The notes under the pieces were generated by a model. That model did not search any database and had not been told where the DNA came from. It was given only the letters and a program-made list of their open reading frames with translations. A stretch of 5,125 nucleotides of DNA from JAOUEA01 sp046732015. GTDB lineage: Bacteria > Actinomycetota > UBA4738 > HRBIN12. The stretch spans positions 1 through 5,125 of the forward strand of contig JBKPMF010000020.1 of NCBI GenBank assembly GCA_046732015.1. The letters run 5' to 3'. Of this stretch, positions 1 through 5,125 are shown piece after piece. How positions within the stretch are numbered: position 1 is the first letter of the stretch; each line of letters begins with the position of its first letter. Position numbers and translations under genes: made by a program.

Positions 1-185
1 CCGTACAGCACCATGGCGTCGTCCCGCACGACCATGCGCGTGTGCACCCGGGTGGTCTTCCCGGTGGGCGGGAGCTTGCTCACCACCGACGTGGGCACCA
101 GCAGGTCGTAGCCGACCCCGCCGACGGCCAGCACGATCCGGTTCGCTCCCTTCTCCACGACCTCGCCCTCCAGGAACGAGATCAT
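1..185 (-). CDS. ruvA: Holliday junction branch migration protein RuvA, N-terminal part (cut by window edge)
   Basis: RuvA binds the four-way Holliday junction as a tetramer and loads the RuvB motor for branch migration in recombinational repair. Only the first 61 codons are present; the gene runs off the left edge. The translation begins MISFLEGEVVEKGANRIVLA and matches the N-terminal OB-fold domain of RuvA. It has the family's GGVGY signature at residues 22-26 and the ending VVRDDAMVLYG at 52-62, equivalent to the usual VVREDAxxLYG. The start is firm: the ATG overlaps the ruvC stop codon as ATGA, and a GGGAG Shine-Dalgarno element lies four bases upstream inside the end of ruvC, so translational coupling to ruvC is likely. 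ruvB is expected next but is outside the window. The rest of domain I, the helix-hairpin-helix domain II and the RuvB-binding domain III cannot be judged. Confidence 0.95.
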   Translation of the reverse strand, partial: MISFLEGEVVEKGANRIVLAVGGVGYDLLVPTSVVSKLPPTGKTTRVHTRMVVRDDAMVLY

Positions 186-694
186 CGCGCTCCCACGGCT
201 CGAGCGGCCGTCCGCAGCCGTTCGCCGGTCAGATGGGTGAGGGCCACCGCGATGGCGTCGGCCGCATCGGGTTGGTCCGGCACCTCGCGCATCGCGTGGA
301 CGCGGACGAGGGCGGTGCGGACCTGGTCCTTGTCGGCGTTGCCGATGCCGGTGACCGCGCTCTTCACCTGGGTGGGGCTGTACTCGGCGACCGGCAGGCC
401 CGCCTCGGCGGCCACCACCATCACCGCCCCGGTAGCGCGGGCCACGGTGAGGGCACTGCTGCGGTTCCTGCTGAAGGCCACGCGTTCGATGGCGACGCAG
501 GTGGGTCCATGCTGGGCGATCGCCGCGCGCATGGCGCTCACCAGATGCAGGAGCCGGGCCGATTCGTCCTGGTTCGAGGGCGTGCGGATCGTGTCGGCCC
601 AGACCAGCGCCGACTTGCGACCCTCCCGACCGACGACGGCGAGGCCCAACCGGGCCACGCCAGGGTCCACGCCGAGCACACAGGTATCGAACAT
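182..694 (-). CDS. ruvC: Crossover junction endodeoxyribonuclease RuvC
   Basis: RuvC is the dimeric, Mg-dependent resolvase that nicks Holliday junctions symmetrically, working with RuvAB. The 170-residue product is of normal family length and has the RNase H-like fold signature LGVDPG near the N-terminus. All four catalytic acids are visible: Asp10 (GVDPG), Glu70 (AIERVAF), Asp143 and Asp146 (PDAADAIAVALTH). The central segment SPTQVKSAVTG at 106-116 is also typical. I chose the ATG at 694 because the protein then starts MFDTCVLGVDPG, as family members do. The ATG at 706 lies inside the predicted -10 box, and the open frame back to 745 adds only a proline-rich, non-conserved stretch next to a terminator hairpin. 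No clear Shine-Dalgarno sequence precedes 694. The gene overlaps ruvA by four bases and has its own promoter and LexA box. Identity is certain; the exact start is somewhat less so. Confidence 0.96.
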   Translation of the reverse strand: MFDTCVLGVDPGVARLGLAVVGREGRKSALVWADTIRTPSNQDESARLLHLVSAMRAAIAQHGPTCVAIERVAFSRNRSSALTVARATGAVMVVAAEAGLPVAEYSPTQVKSAVTGIGNADKDQVRTALVRVHAMREVPDQPDAADAIAVALTHLTGERLRTAARAVGAR

Positions 695-701
695 CCGTTC
701 G
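688..701. promoter_or_regulatory. LexA operator (SOS / Cheo box) at the ruvC start
   Basis: The sequence CGAAC-ATCC-GTTCG is a perfect 5-4-5 palindrome matching the CGAAC-N4-GTTCG LexA site of Gram-positive bacteria. It also matches 11 of the 12 fixed positions in the mycobacterial form TCGAAC-N4-GTTCGA; only the last base differs. It covers the ruvC start codon (692-694) and the predicted transcription start, just downstream of the -10 box at 705-710. LexA bound here should block initiation and be released after DNA damage. ruvC is a known LexA target in mycobacteria. I found no second copy in the window. The match is seen directly; regulation is inferred. Confidence 0.88.
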
Positions 702-704
702 CCC

Positions 705-733
705 ATCCTAGGGACCGGCGGGGGCCGGGGCAA
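705..733 (-). promoter_or_regulatory. Predicted ruvC-ruvA promoter
   Basis: On the minus strand a -35-like TTGCCC (728-733) and a -10-like TAGGAT (705-710, fitting TAnnnT) are separated by exactly 17 bases. The transcription start would fall near 698-699, about four or five bases before the ruvC ATG, so the mRNA would be almost leaderless, which is common in actinobacteria. The promoter sits between the hairpin after the upstream gene and the LexA box, so both its position and its spacing make sense. The -35 match is only moderate. Confidence 0.6.
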
Positions 734-747
734 CGACCCACCCACGC

Positions 748-778
748 CGACGGGGGCCGCCGATGGCGGCCCCCGTCG
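748..778 (-). terminator. Strong hairpin, probable terminator of the secreted beta-propeller gene
   Basis: A perfect 14-bp inverted repeat (748-761 with 765-778) encloses a three-base loop, GAT. It begins 17 bases after the TAG stop of the secreted-protein gene. The stem is almost all G and C. No run of T follows on the minus strand (the next bases are GCGTGGGTGGGTCG), so it is not a textbook E. coli-type terminator. Hairpins without a U-tract are frequently proposed as terminators in GC-rich actinobacteria. It could equally protect the 3' end of the mRNA. It separates the upstream unit from the ruvC promoter. Confidence 0.7.
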
Positions 779-794
779 ACCAGAGCTCCGGCGG

Positions 795-3341
795 CTACGG
801 CGCCGCGATCTTGAACATCCCTCGCCCGTGGGTCACGGCGACGATCGCGCCGCCGGGCGTCGTGGTGAGGTCGTTCGGGATCGCGTTCGGCAAGCCCGAG
901 CCGTATCGCTGCCACGTCCCCGGTGAGCCGGCGCTCGTGACGAACACGCCGACGTCGGTGGCGAGCACCAGCTTGGACCCGCTCATCACCAGGTCGTCGG
1001 CCGGGGCGTCCGGCAGGTTGCCGCTGATGTCGTTCCAGGTCGCGCCTCCGTCCGTCGACTCGAACACGTGCCCGACGCCGGCACCTGGGATCCACCGACG
1101 TGAGTACCCGCTGTAGATCGCGTAGACGTGTCCGTCGTCCGCAGGATCGACCACCATGTTGAAGACGTATCGCTGCGGCAGCGGGTCGCCGCCGTTGACC
1201 ACGTCGGGCCCGGCCACCGTGTGCCAGGTCCCGCCGTAGTTCGTGTCGATCCCGGCGTAGAACAGGTCGCCGTCGGGGTTGCACCCGTTGCCGCAATACC
1301 CCACATAGACCGTGTCGCCGTTGACGCCGATCCCGGTGATCTGACTCGCCTCACCGGTGTCGTGCGTGATCTTCCAATCGCACGCGGTATCGCTGCAGTG
1401 CGTGCGCCAGCCGTCGGTGGTCTCCCACACATACCGCCCGCCGCTCACCCAGTGCTTGTTGGGCGCCTTCGGGTCGGCCTCGAACGGAGCGATGAACCGC
1501 GGCTGCGGATCGCACGGATCGGGGGTGTAGGTGAACGCGCTGCACGCCGGGCTGATCTCACGCCATGCGGCCGTGCTCCCGTCGCTGCGGCCCGCGTTCG
1601 TGGTGAGCCACATGTCGTTCTCGGTGTACTCCGAGACGTTGCGCATCGCGTTGTTCGGATCGACGATCACGTCGCCGCCGTCACCGCCGAACGGCGAGAC
1701 CATCGTGTCGGCCCCAGGCAATTGCAGGGAGCCGCCGTTGTCCTGCAAGCCGCCCCAGTATGCCGTGCCGCCCGGCACCTTCCCGGTGCCGCCGTAGTAG
1801 TACTGCAGCATCCGCAGGTCGGCATTGTTGTTGATCCACTTCTTGGCCTTGGCGAGACTGCGGCTGTAGATGCCGCCGTCGTTGGCCATCCACAGCTTGC
1901 CCTGGCCGAACGCGATGCCGTGCTGGTCGGGGTGCGTGGTCTTCGGGCAGTCGTCCAGGTCGTTCGCCCCGCACGGGAGCCCGAAGTTCCAGTACGGCCC
2001 GATCGTCGTCCACGCGTCACCCTGGTTGCGGGTCTCGTAGACCTCCTCCATGCCCACGAACACCCGGTTCGGGTTGTTCGGCGCCACGCCGAGCGCCTGG
2101 TTGTACCAAGCCTGGACCCCCGGCGAGTATCCGGACCCGAAGCCCAACGCGGAGCCCGGCGAGTTCCCGAGCTGCTTCGAGGTCGCGATGCGATCCCACG
2201 GCCCGGCCACATGGCCGGAGCGGGACTCGTAGACGCCCATCAACACCGTCTCCGGGTTGAAGAGGTACTTGTGGATCGACTCGACCAGCGAATACAAACG
2301 GCCGTCGCTGCCGAACGCGAAGCTCGACTTGCCGATCTGGGCGTTGTTGATGCCGTCGGTTTCGACCATCGACCACGAGGCCCCACCGTTCGTGGACTCG
2401 TAGAAGCCGTTGTAGTCGGTCGGACCGCCGCGCCAGGCGATGCTCGCCACCATGTGCATGCCGTCGGTGGGATCGACCTGAACGTCGTTCACGAAGGTGA
2501 AGCCGTACGGCCCGGGCGTGCCGGGCTGTGCCACCACGGTCCATGGGTCGCCGAGCGGTGCGCTCAGCGAGCGGCGAACGATCCCCAAGCTCGTTCCCAC
2601 GACGATGTGACCGTGCCCGTCGAAGACGATCCCGGACGTCATCTGACCGTCGAGTTCGTCACCACCGACCTTGGACCAGGTCGCCGCGTGGTCGTTGGAG
2701 ACGTACACGCCGGTGCCGACGTAGTTGTCGAACGCGGTGCTCGATTCCCCCGTGGCGTACCAGACGCTGTGATCCTTCGGGTTCACGCCGATCGCGCCCG
2801 ACGACGTGCTGTCCAGCGCGTCGGTCATCGCCTGCCACGTGTTGCCGGCATCGCGGGAACGCCAGAGCCCCCCGTCGGCGCCACCGGCGTAGACCCACGA
2901 ACCGTCCACGGCCACCGCTGCGGCGCGGCCGGCCACGAAGCCAGATCCACCTCCGGAGTTGGAGATGAACGGGTCGCGATAGTTCGGATCGTCGGAGTCA
3001 TACGGCAGGTTCGTGACCTGCACCCAGGTGCCGGTTGCCGTTGCGAGGGCCGCGGCGTCGTCGCGAGCCGATGTCAGCGCCCCGGGCGGCCCCATGCGGG
3101 GCTCAGCGAACTGGGCGGCCGCTTCCTCGATCTCGAAGCGGCCCTCCTCGTCCCCTTCCTTCTGCGCCACGATCGACGCGAGCTGGTCTTCGGACAACCG
3201 CGACAGGCCCGAAGCGCGGACACGACGGTCGGTGGCGGCTCGGTTGGCGGCGGTGCCGGTGAGCCCGGTCATCGCGACCATCGCGAACGCCGTGACGACG
3301 GCCGCCAGCGAGATCGCGCGGCGTGAAGAGCGTCCCTGCAT
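795..3341 (-). CDS. Secreted BNR/Asp-box repeat beta-propeller protein (sialidase/Vps10-like fold), function unknown
   Basis: The 848-residue product has an N-terminal export signal: Ser-Arg-Arg at 6-8, a hydrophobic core at about 9-30, and possible cleavage after Ala32. A charged linker follows to about residue 100, then a long beta-propeller region. Asp-box motifs (S-x-D-x-G-x-T-W type) are SRDAGNTW (162-169), SNDHAATW (215-222), STNGGASW (316-323), TRNQGDAW (437-444) and STDGGATW (762-769); DTNYGGTW (699-706) is a degenerate one. Each blade tends to pair with a 'VNP/VDP... VYVG' strand. ANDGG (486-490), GLQDNG (531-536) and the C-terminal THGRGMFKI (837-845) are typical of large BNR-repeat proteins often annotated as 'glycosyl hydrolase' or 'exo-alpha-sialidase'. 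Length fits two consecutive propellers. Eight cysteines, all in residues 457-687, form four close pairs, suggesting disulfides outside the cytoplasm. I see no lipobox, C-terminal membrane anchor or LPxTG signal. The start at 3341 is supported by GGAGG six bases upstream; the longer frame to 3389 would overlap the predicted -10 box. Substrate and catalytic activity cannot be read from the sequence. Confidence 0.88.
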   Translation of the reverse strand: MQGRSSRRAISLAAVVTAFAMVAMTGLTGTAANRAATDRRVRASGLSRLSEDQLASIVAQKEGDEEGRFEIEEAAAQFAEPRMGPPGALTSARDDAAALATATGTWVQVTNLPYDSDDPNYRDPFISNSGGGSGFVAGRAAAVAVDGSWVYAGGADGGLWRSRDAGNTWQAMTDALDSTSSGAIGVNPKDHSVWYATGESSTAFDNYVGTGVYVSNDHAATWSKVGGDELDGQMTSGIVFDGHGHIVVGTSLGIVRRSLSAPLGDPWTVVAQPGTPGPYGFTFVNDVQVDPTDGMHMVASIAWRGGPTDYNGFYESTNGGASWSMVETDGINNAQIGKSSFAFGSDGRLYSLVESIHKYLFNPETVLMGVYESRSGHVAGPWDRIATSKQLGNSPGSALGFGSGYSPGVQAWYNQALGVAPNNPNRVFVGMEEVYETRNQGDAWTTIGPYWNFGLPCGANDLDDCPKTTHPDQHGIAFGQGKLWMANDGGIYSRSLAKAKKWINNNADLRMLQYYYGGTGKVPGGTAYWGGLQDNGGSLQLPGADTMVSPFGGDGGDVIVDPNNAMRNVSEYTENDMWLTTNAGRSDGSTAAWREISPACSAFTYTPDPCDPQPRFIAPFEADPKAPNKHWVSGGRYVWETTDGWRTHCSDTACDWKITHDTGEASQITGIGVNGDTVYVGYCGNGCNPDGDLFYAGIDTNYGGTWHTVAGPDVVNGGDPLPQRYVFNMVVDPADDGHVYAIYSGYSRRWIPGAGVGHVFESTDGGATWNDISGNLPDAPADDLVMSGSKLVLATDVGVFVTSAGSPGTWQRYGSGLPNAIPNDLTTTPGGAIVAVTHGRGMFKIAAP

Positions 3342-3345
3342 GTGG

Positions 3346-3354
3346 TCCCTCCCC
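3346..3354 (-). promoter_or_regulatory. Ribosome binding site deciding the start of the secreted protein
   Basis: The minus strand reads GGGGAGGGA here, with the GGAGG core six bases before the ATG at 3341. This selects the start that gives a compact signal peptide, rather than the in-frame ATG 16 codons further upstream, which has no comparable site. Confidence 0.8.
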
Positions 3355-3378
3355 GGTGAGATGACGCAGAACCCTCCG

Positions 3379-3408
3379 ACCCTAGGCACGATGTCCGCGT
3401 GCTCGCAA
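3379..3408 (-). promoter_or_regulatory. Predicted promoter of the secreted beta-propeller gene
   Basis: A -35-like TTGCGA (3403-3408) and a -10-like TAGGGT (3379-3384, fitting TAnnnT) are 18 bases apart. Transcription would start near 3372, giving a leader of about 30 bases that contains the ribosome binding site. The -10 region CCTAGGGT closely resembles CCTAGGAT at the ruvC promoter. The prediction rests on pattern only; both hexamers are imperfect. Confidence 0.45.
3386..3402. promoter_or_regulatory. Inverted repeat in the promoter spacer, possible operator
   Basis: GCACG (3386-3390) and CGTGC (3398-3402) form a perfect 5-bp inverted repeat with a seven-base centre. It fills almost the whole spacer between the predicted -35 and -10 boxes of the secreted-protein gene, a position where a dimeric repressor or activator could bind. 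A 5-bp repeat in GC-rich DNA can arise by chance, so this is tentative. Confidence 0.3.
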
Positions 3409-3424
3409 TGGCTCGAAGGTCGGA

Positions 3425-3441
3425 AGGATTTGCGGAATCCT
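3425..3441 (-). terminator. Small hairpin after yebC, possible weak terminator
   Basis: AGGATT and AATCCT form a 6-bp stem around a five-base loop (minus strand CCGCA), starting 24 bases after the yebC stop codon. The stem is weak and no T-run follows it. It may attenuate read-through from the pdxS-pdxT-yebC operon into the secreted-protein gene, or may be chance. Confidence 0.25.
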
Positions 3442-3465
3442 GCTCTGATAGGCGCGCCGATCCCG

Positions 3466-4215
<750 letters not shown>

Positions 4216-4220
4216 GACGT

Positions 4221-4227
4221 CCCCTCA
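4221..4227 (-). promoter_or_regulatory. yebC ribosome binding site fused to the pdxT stop codon
   Basis: The minus strand reads TGAGGGG: the first three bases are the pdxT stop, and GAGGGG is the Shine-Dalgarno element five bases before the yebC ATG. Ribosomes ending pdxT would finish on the yebC binding site, which favours coupled translation. Confidence 0.75.
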
Positions 4228-4782
4228 CATCTTCGAGAGCAGGTAGCGGTGCAGACCGGTCTCGCCGATCAGTTCCGGATGGAACGATGATACGAGCAGG
4301 TTCCCCTGCTCCAACACGACGGGGTCGCCCTCGTAGCGGGCAAGGATCCGCACGTCTTTGCCCACGTCCGTGATCTTCGGGGCACGGATGAAGACACCCC
4401 GCACCCCATGGTCGATGCCCTCGACGTCCACCTGGTCCTCGAACGAGTCGACCTGCCGGCCGTAGGCGTTGCGCTGCACACCGATGTCCATCACCGCGAA
4501 CAACGGATCGCCACCCTCGACCCGCCGGGCGAGCACGATCATTCCGGCGCACGTCCCGAAGATGGGCATGCCCTGGGCGGCGCGCTCACGGACGGGCTCG
4601 ACCAGGTCGTAGGCACGTGCGAGCTTGGCCATCGTCGTGGATTCGCCGCCGGGGATCACCAGGCAGCCGACCTCGGCGAGGTCGTCGGCGTTGCGGACCT
4701 CGACCGGCGTGGCGCCCGCCTCGGCCAGCATGCGGCCGTGCTCTCGGAAGTCACCTTGGAGCGCGAGGACGCCCGCTTTCAC
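4225..4782 (-). CDS. pdxT: Pyridoxal 5'-phosphate synthase glutaminase subunit PdxT
   Basis: PdxT hydrolyses glutamine and passes ammonia to PdxS in the DXP-independent route to vitamin B6. With the GTG start the protein has 185 residues, the usual size for this class I amidotransferase, and begins MKAGVLALQGDFREH, the family's standard N-terminus. The glutamine-binding PGGEST lies at 44-49. The catalytic nucleophile is Cys78 in FGTCAGM, and the triad is completed by His168 and Glu170 in SFHPEL. The RNAYGRQ segment (104-110) is also characteristic. A frame opening at a TTG at 4791 is possible, but the AAGGAGG at 4792-4798 would touch that codon with no spacing, whereas it is nine bases from the GTG at 4782; I therefore chose GTG. 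pdxS lies 18 bases upstream and yebC 9 bases downstream, so the three are almost certainly co-transcribed. Confidence 0.96.
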   Translation of the reverse strand: MKAGVLALQGDFREHGRMLAEAGATPVEVRNADDLAEVGCLVIPGGESTTMAKLARAYDLVEPVRERAAQGMPIFGTCAGMIVLARRVEGGDPLFAVMDIGVQRNAYGRQVDSFEDQVDVEGIDHGVRGVFIRAPKITDVGKDVRILARYEGDPVVLEQGNLLVSSFHPELIGETGLHRYLLSKM

Positions 4783-4791
4783 GGTCGTCAA

Positions 4792-4798
4792 CCTCCTT
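4792..4798 (-). promoter_or_regulatory. pdxT ribosome binding site
   Basis: AAGGAGG, a full match to the anti-Shine-Dalgarno core, lies in the 18-base gap between the pdxS stop and pdxT. It is nine bases from the GTG at 4782 but directly abuts the TTG at 4791, which decides the start in favour of GTG. Confidence 0.85.
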
Positions 4799-4800
4799 GA

Positions 4801-5125
4801 CTACCAGCCGCGGTCCTGCAGGCGGGTCTCCAACGTCGAGATCTCGAGCCCGGCCATCGGGTCGCCCAGGCCGTGGGAGAGCTTCGCCAGCACGTCCGGG
4901 TTCTCGAAGTTCGTGGTGGCCTCGACGACGGCACGCGCCATCGTGGCGGGATCCTGGGACTTGAAGATGCCCGAGCCCACGAACACGCCGTCGACCCCGA
5001 GTTGCATCATCAACGCGGCGTCGGCGGGCGTGGCGATGCCACCGGCCGAGAAGTTCACCACCGGTAGCTTGCCCTGCTCGGCCACCATGCGGACCAGCTC
5101 GACCGGTGCGCCCAGCTCCTTGGCC
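4801..5125 (-). CDS. pdxS: Pyridoxal 5'-phosphate synthase lyase subunit PdxS, C-terminal part (cut by window edge)
   Basis: PdxS builds pyridoxal 5'-phosphate from ribose 5-phosphate, glyceraldehyde 3-phosphate and ammonia delivered by PdxT. Only the last 107 codons are present, and the reading frame continues off the right edge. The visible part reads AKELGAPVELV, then KLPVVNFSAGGIATPADAAL, then MMQLGVDGVFVGSGIFKS, which are near-invariant PdxS segments; the GGIATP and FVGSGIFKS loops belong to the phosphate-binding end of the (beta/alpha)8 barrel. The ending LETRLQDRGW is a normal PdxS C-terminus, so the gene is intact at this end. The barrel's N-terminal half, with the catalytic lysines, lies outside the window. 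The ATG at 5086-5088 is internal, not a start. pdxT follows after 18 bases. Confidence 0.97.
   Translation of the reverse strand, partial: AKELGAPVELVRMVAEQGKLPVVNFSAGGIATPADAALMMQLGVDGVFVGSGIFKSQDPATMARAVVEATTNFENPDVLAKLSHGLGDPMAGLEISTLETRLQDRGW

Noticed and set aside
695..745. Longer ruvC start at 745 or at 706
   Set aside because: The additional residues are proline-rich and not like RuvC. The 745 start lies next to the terminator hairpin, and the 706 ATG overlaps the predicted -10 box.
42..926. A 294-codon plus-strand open frame over ruvC
   Set aside because: It is antisense to ruvC, which has all four catalytic residues, and it runs through the terminator hairpin. It has no family resemblance.
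1128..3326. A 732-codon open frame on the plus strand, antisense to the secreted beta-propeller gene
   Set aside because: Its translation is rich in Arg, Val, His and Ala with no domain or signal I recognise. It is the expected by-product of GC-rich codon use in the opposite strand's gene, which has clear Asp-box motifs, a signal peptide and a ribosome binding site.
795..3341. Calling the secreted protein a sialidase or a GH74 xyloglucanase
   Set aside because: Asp boxes mark the fold, not the activity. I could not identify a sialidase arginine triad or FRIP motif, nor GH74 catalytic aspartates, so only a fold-level call is justified.
3342..3389. Longer start for the secreted protein at 3389
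   Set aside because: It would put 16 non-signal residues in front of the signal peptide, lacks a Shine-Dalgarno sequence and overlaps the predicted -10 box. The ATG at 3341 has a strong site.
3401..3415. Direct repeat GCTCG ... GCTCG in the intergenic region
   Set aside because: Five bases with ten-base spacing is too short to separate from chance.
3451..3458. GGCGCGCC palindrome after yebC as a regulatory or attachment site
   Set aside because: An 8-bp GC-only palindrome is not surprising in DNA of this composition and nothing around it supports a function.

Overview
The window is strongly GC-rich, and every gene I can support reads on the minus strand. From right to left the order is pdxS (3' end only), pdxT, yebC, a large secreted beta-propeller gene, ruvC and ruvA (5' end only). 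The order pdxS-pdxT-yebC-ruvC-ruvA is the familiar actinobacterial arrangement. Together with the GC content and a Cheo-type LexA box (CGAAC-N4-GTTCG) at ruvC, it points to a member of the Actinomycetota, probably not a well-studied genus. That placement is inferred from gene order and motifs, not from a database comparison.

Right part (3466-5125): pdxS, pdxT and yebC are packed as one operon. PdxS and PdxT form the glutamine-dependent pyridoxal 5'-phosphate synthase; PdxT releases ammonia from glutamine and PdxS uses it. Their genes are 18 bases apart, and that gap holds a strong Shine-Dalgarno sequence which places the pdxT start at a GTG. yebC follows after 9 bases, and its ribosome binding site overlaps the pdxT stop codon.

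Middle part (748-3465): a 124-base intergenic region carries a weak hairpin after yebC, a candidate promoter with an inverted repeat in its spacer, and a good ribosome binding site. It leads into an 848-residue exported protein with repeated Asp-box (BNR) motifs and four close pairs of cysteines. A 14-bp perfect hairpin follows its stop codon. This gene is a self-contained transcription unit set between yebC and ruvC, which are usually neighbours, and is the unusual part of the window.

Left part (1-745): directly after the hairpin lies a compact control region for the Holliday-junction genes. It has a -35/-10 pair with 17-base spacing, and a perfect 5-4-5 LexA (SOS) box lying on the predicted transcription start and the ruvC ATG. 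ruvC and ruvA overlap by ATGA, and ruvB presumably follows beyond the edge. The geometry suggests a DNA-damage-inducible ruvCA(B) operon, possibly with a nearly leaderless mRNA. There is no stretch over 300 bases without a gene. I saw no RNA genes, insertion sequences, CRISPR arrays or attachment sites.
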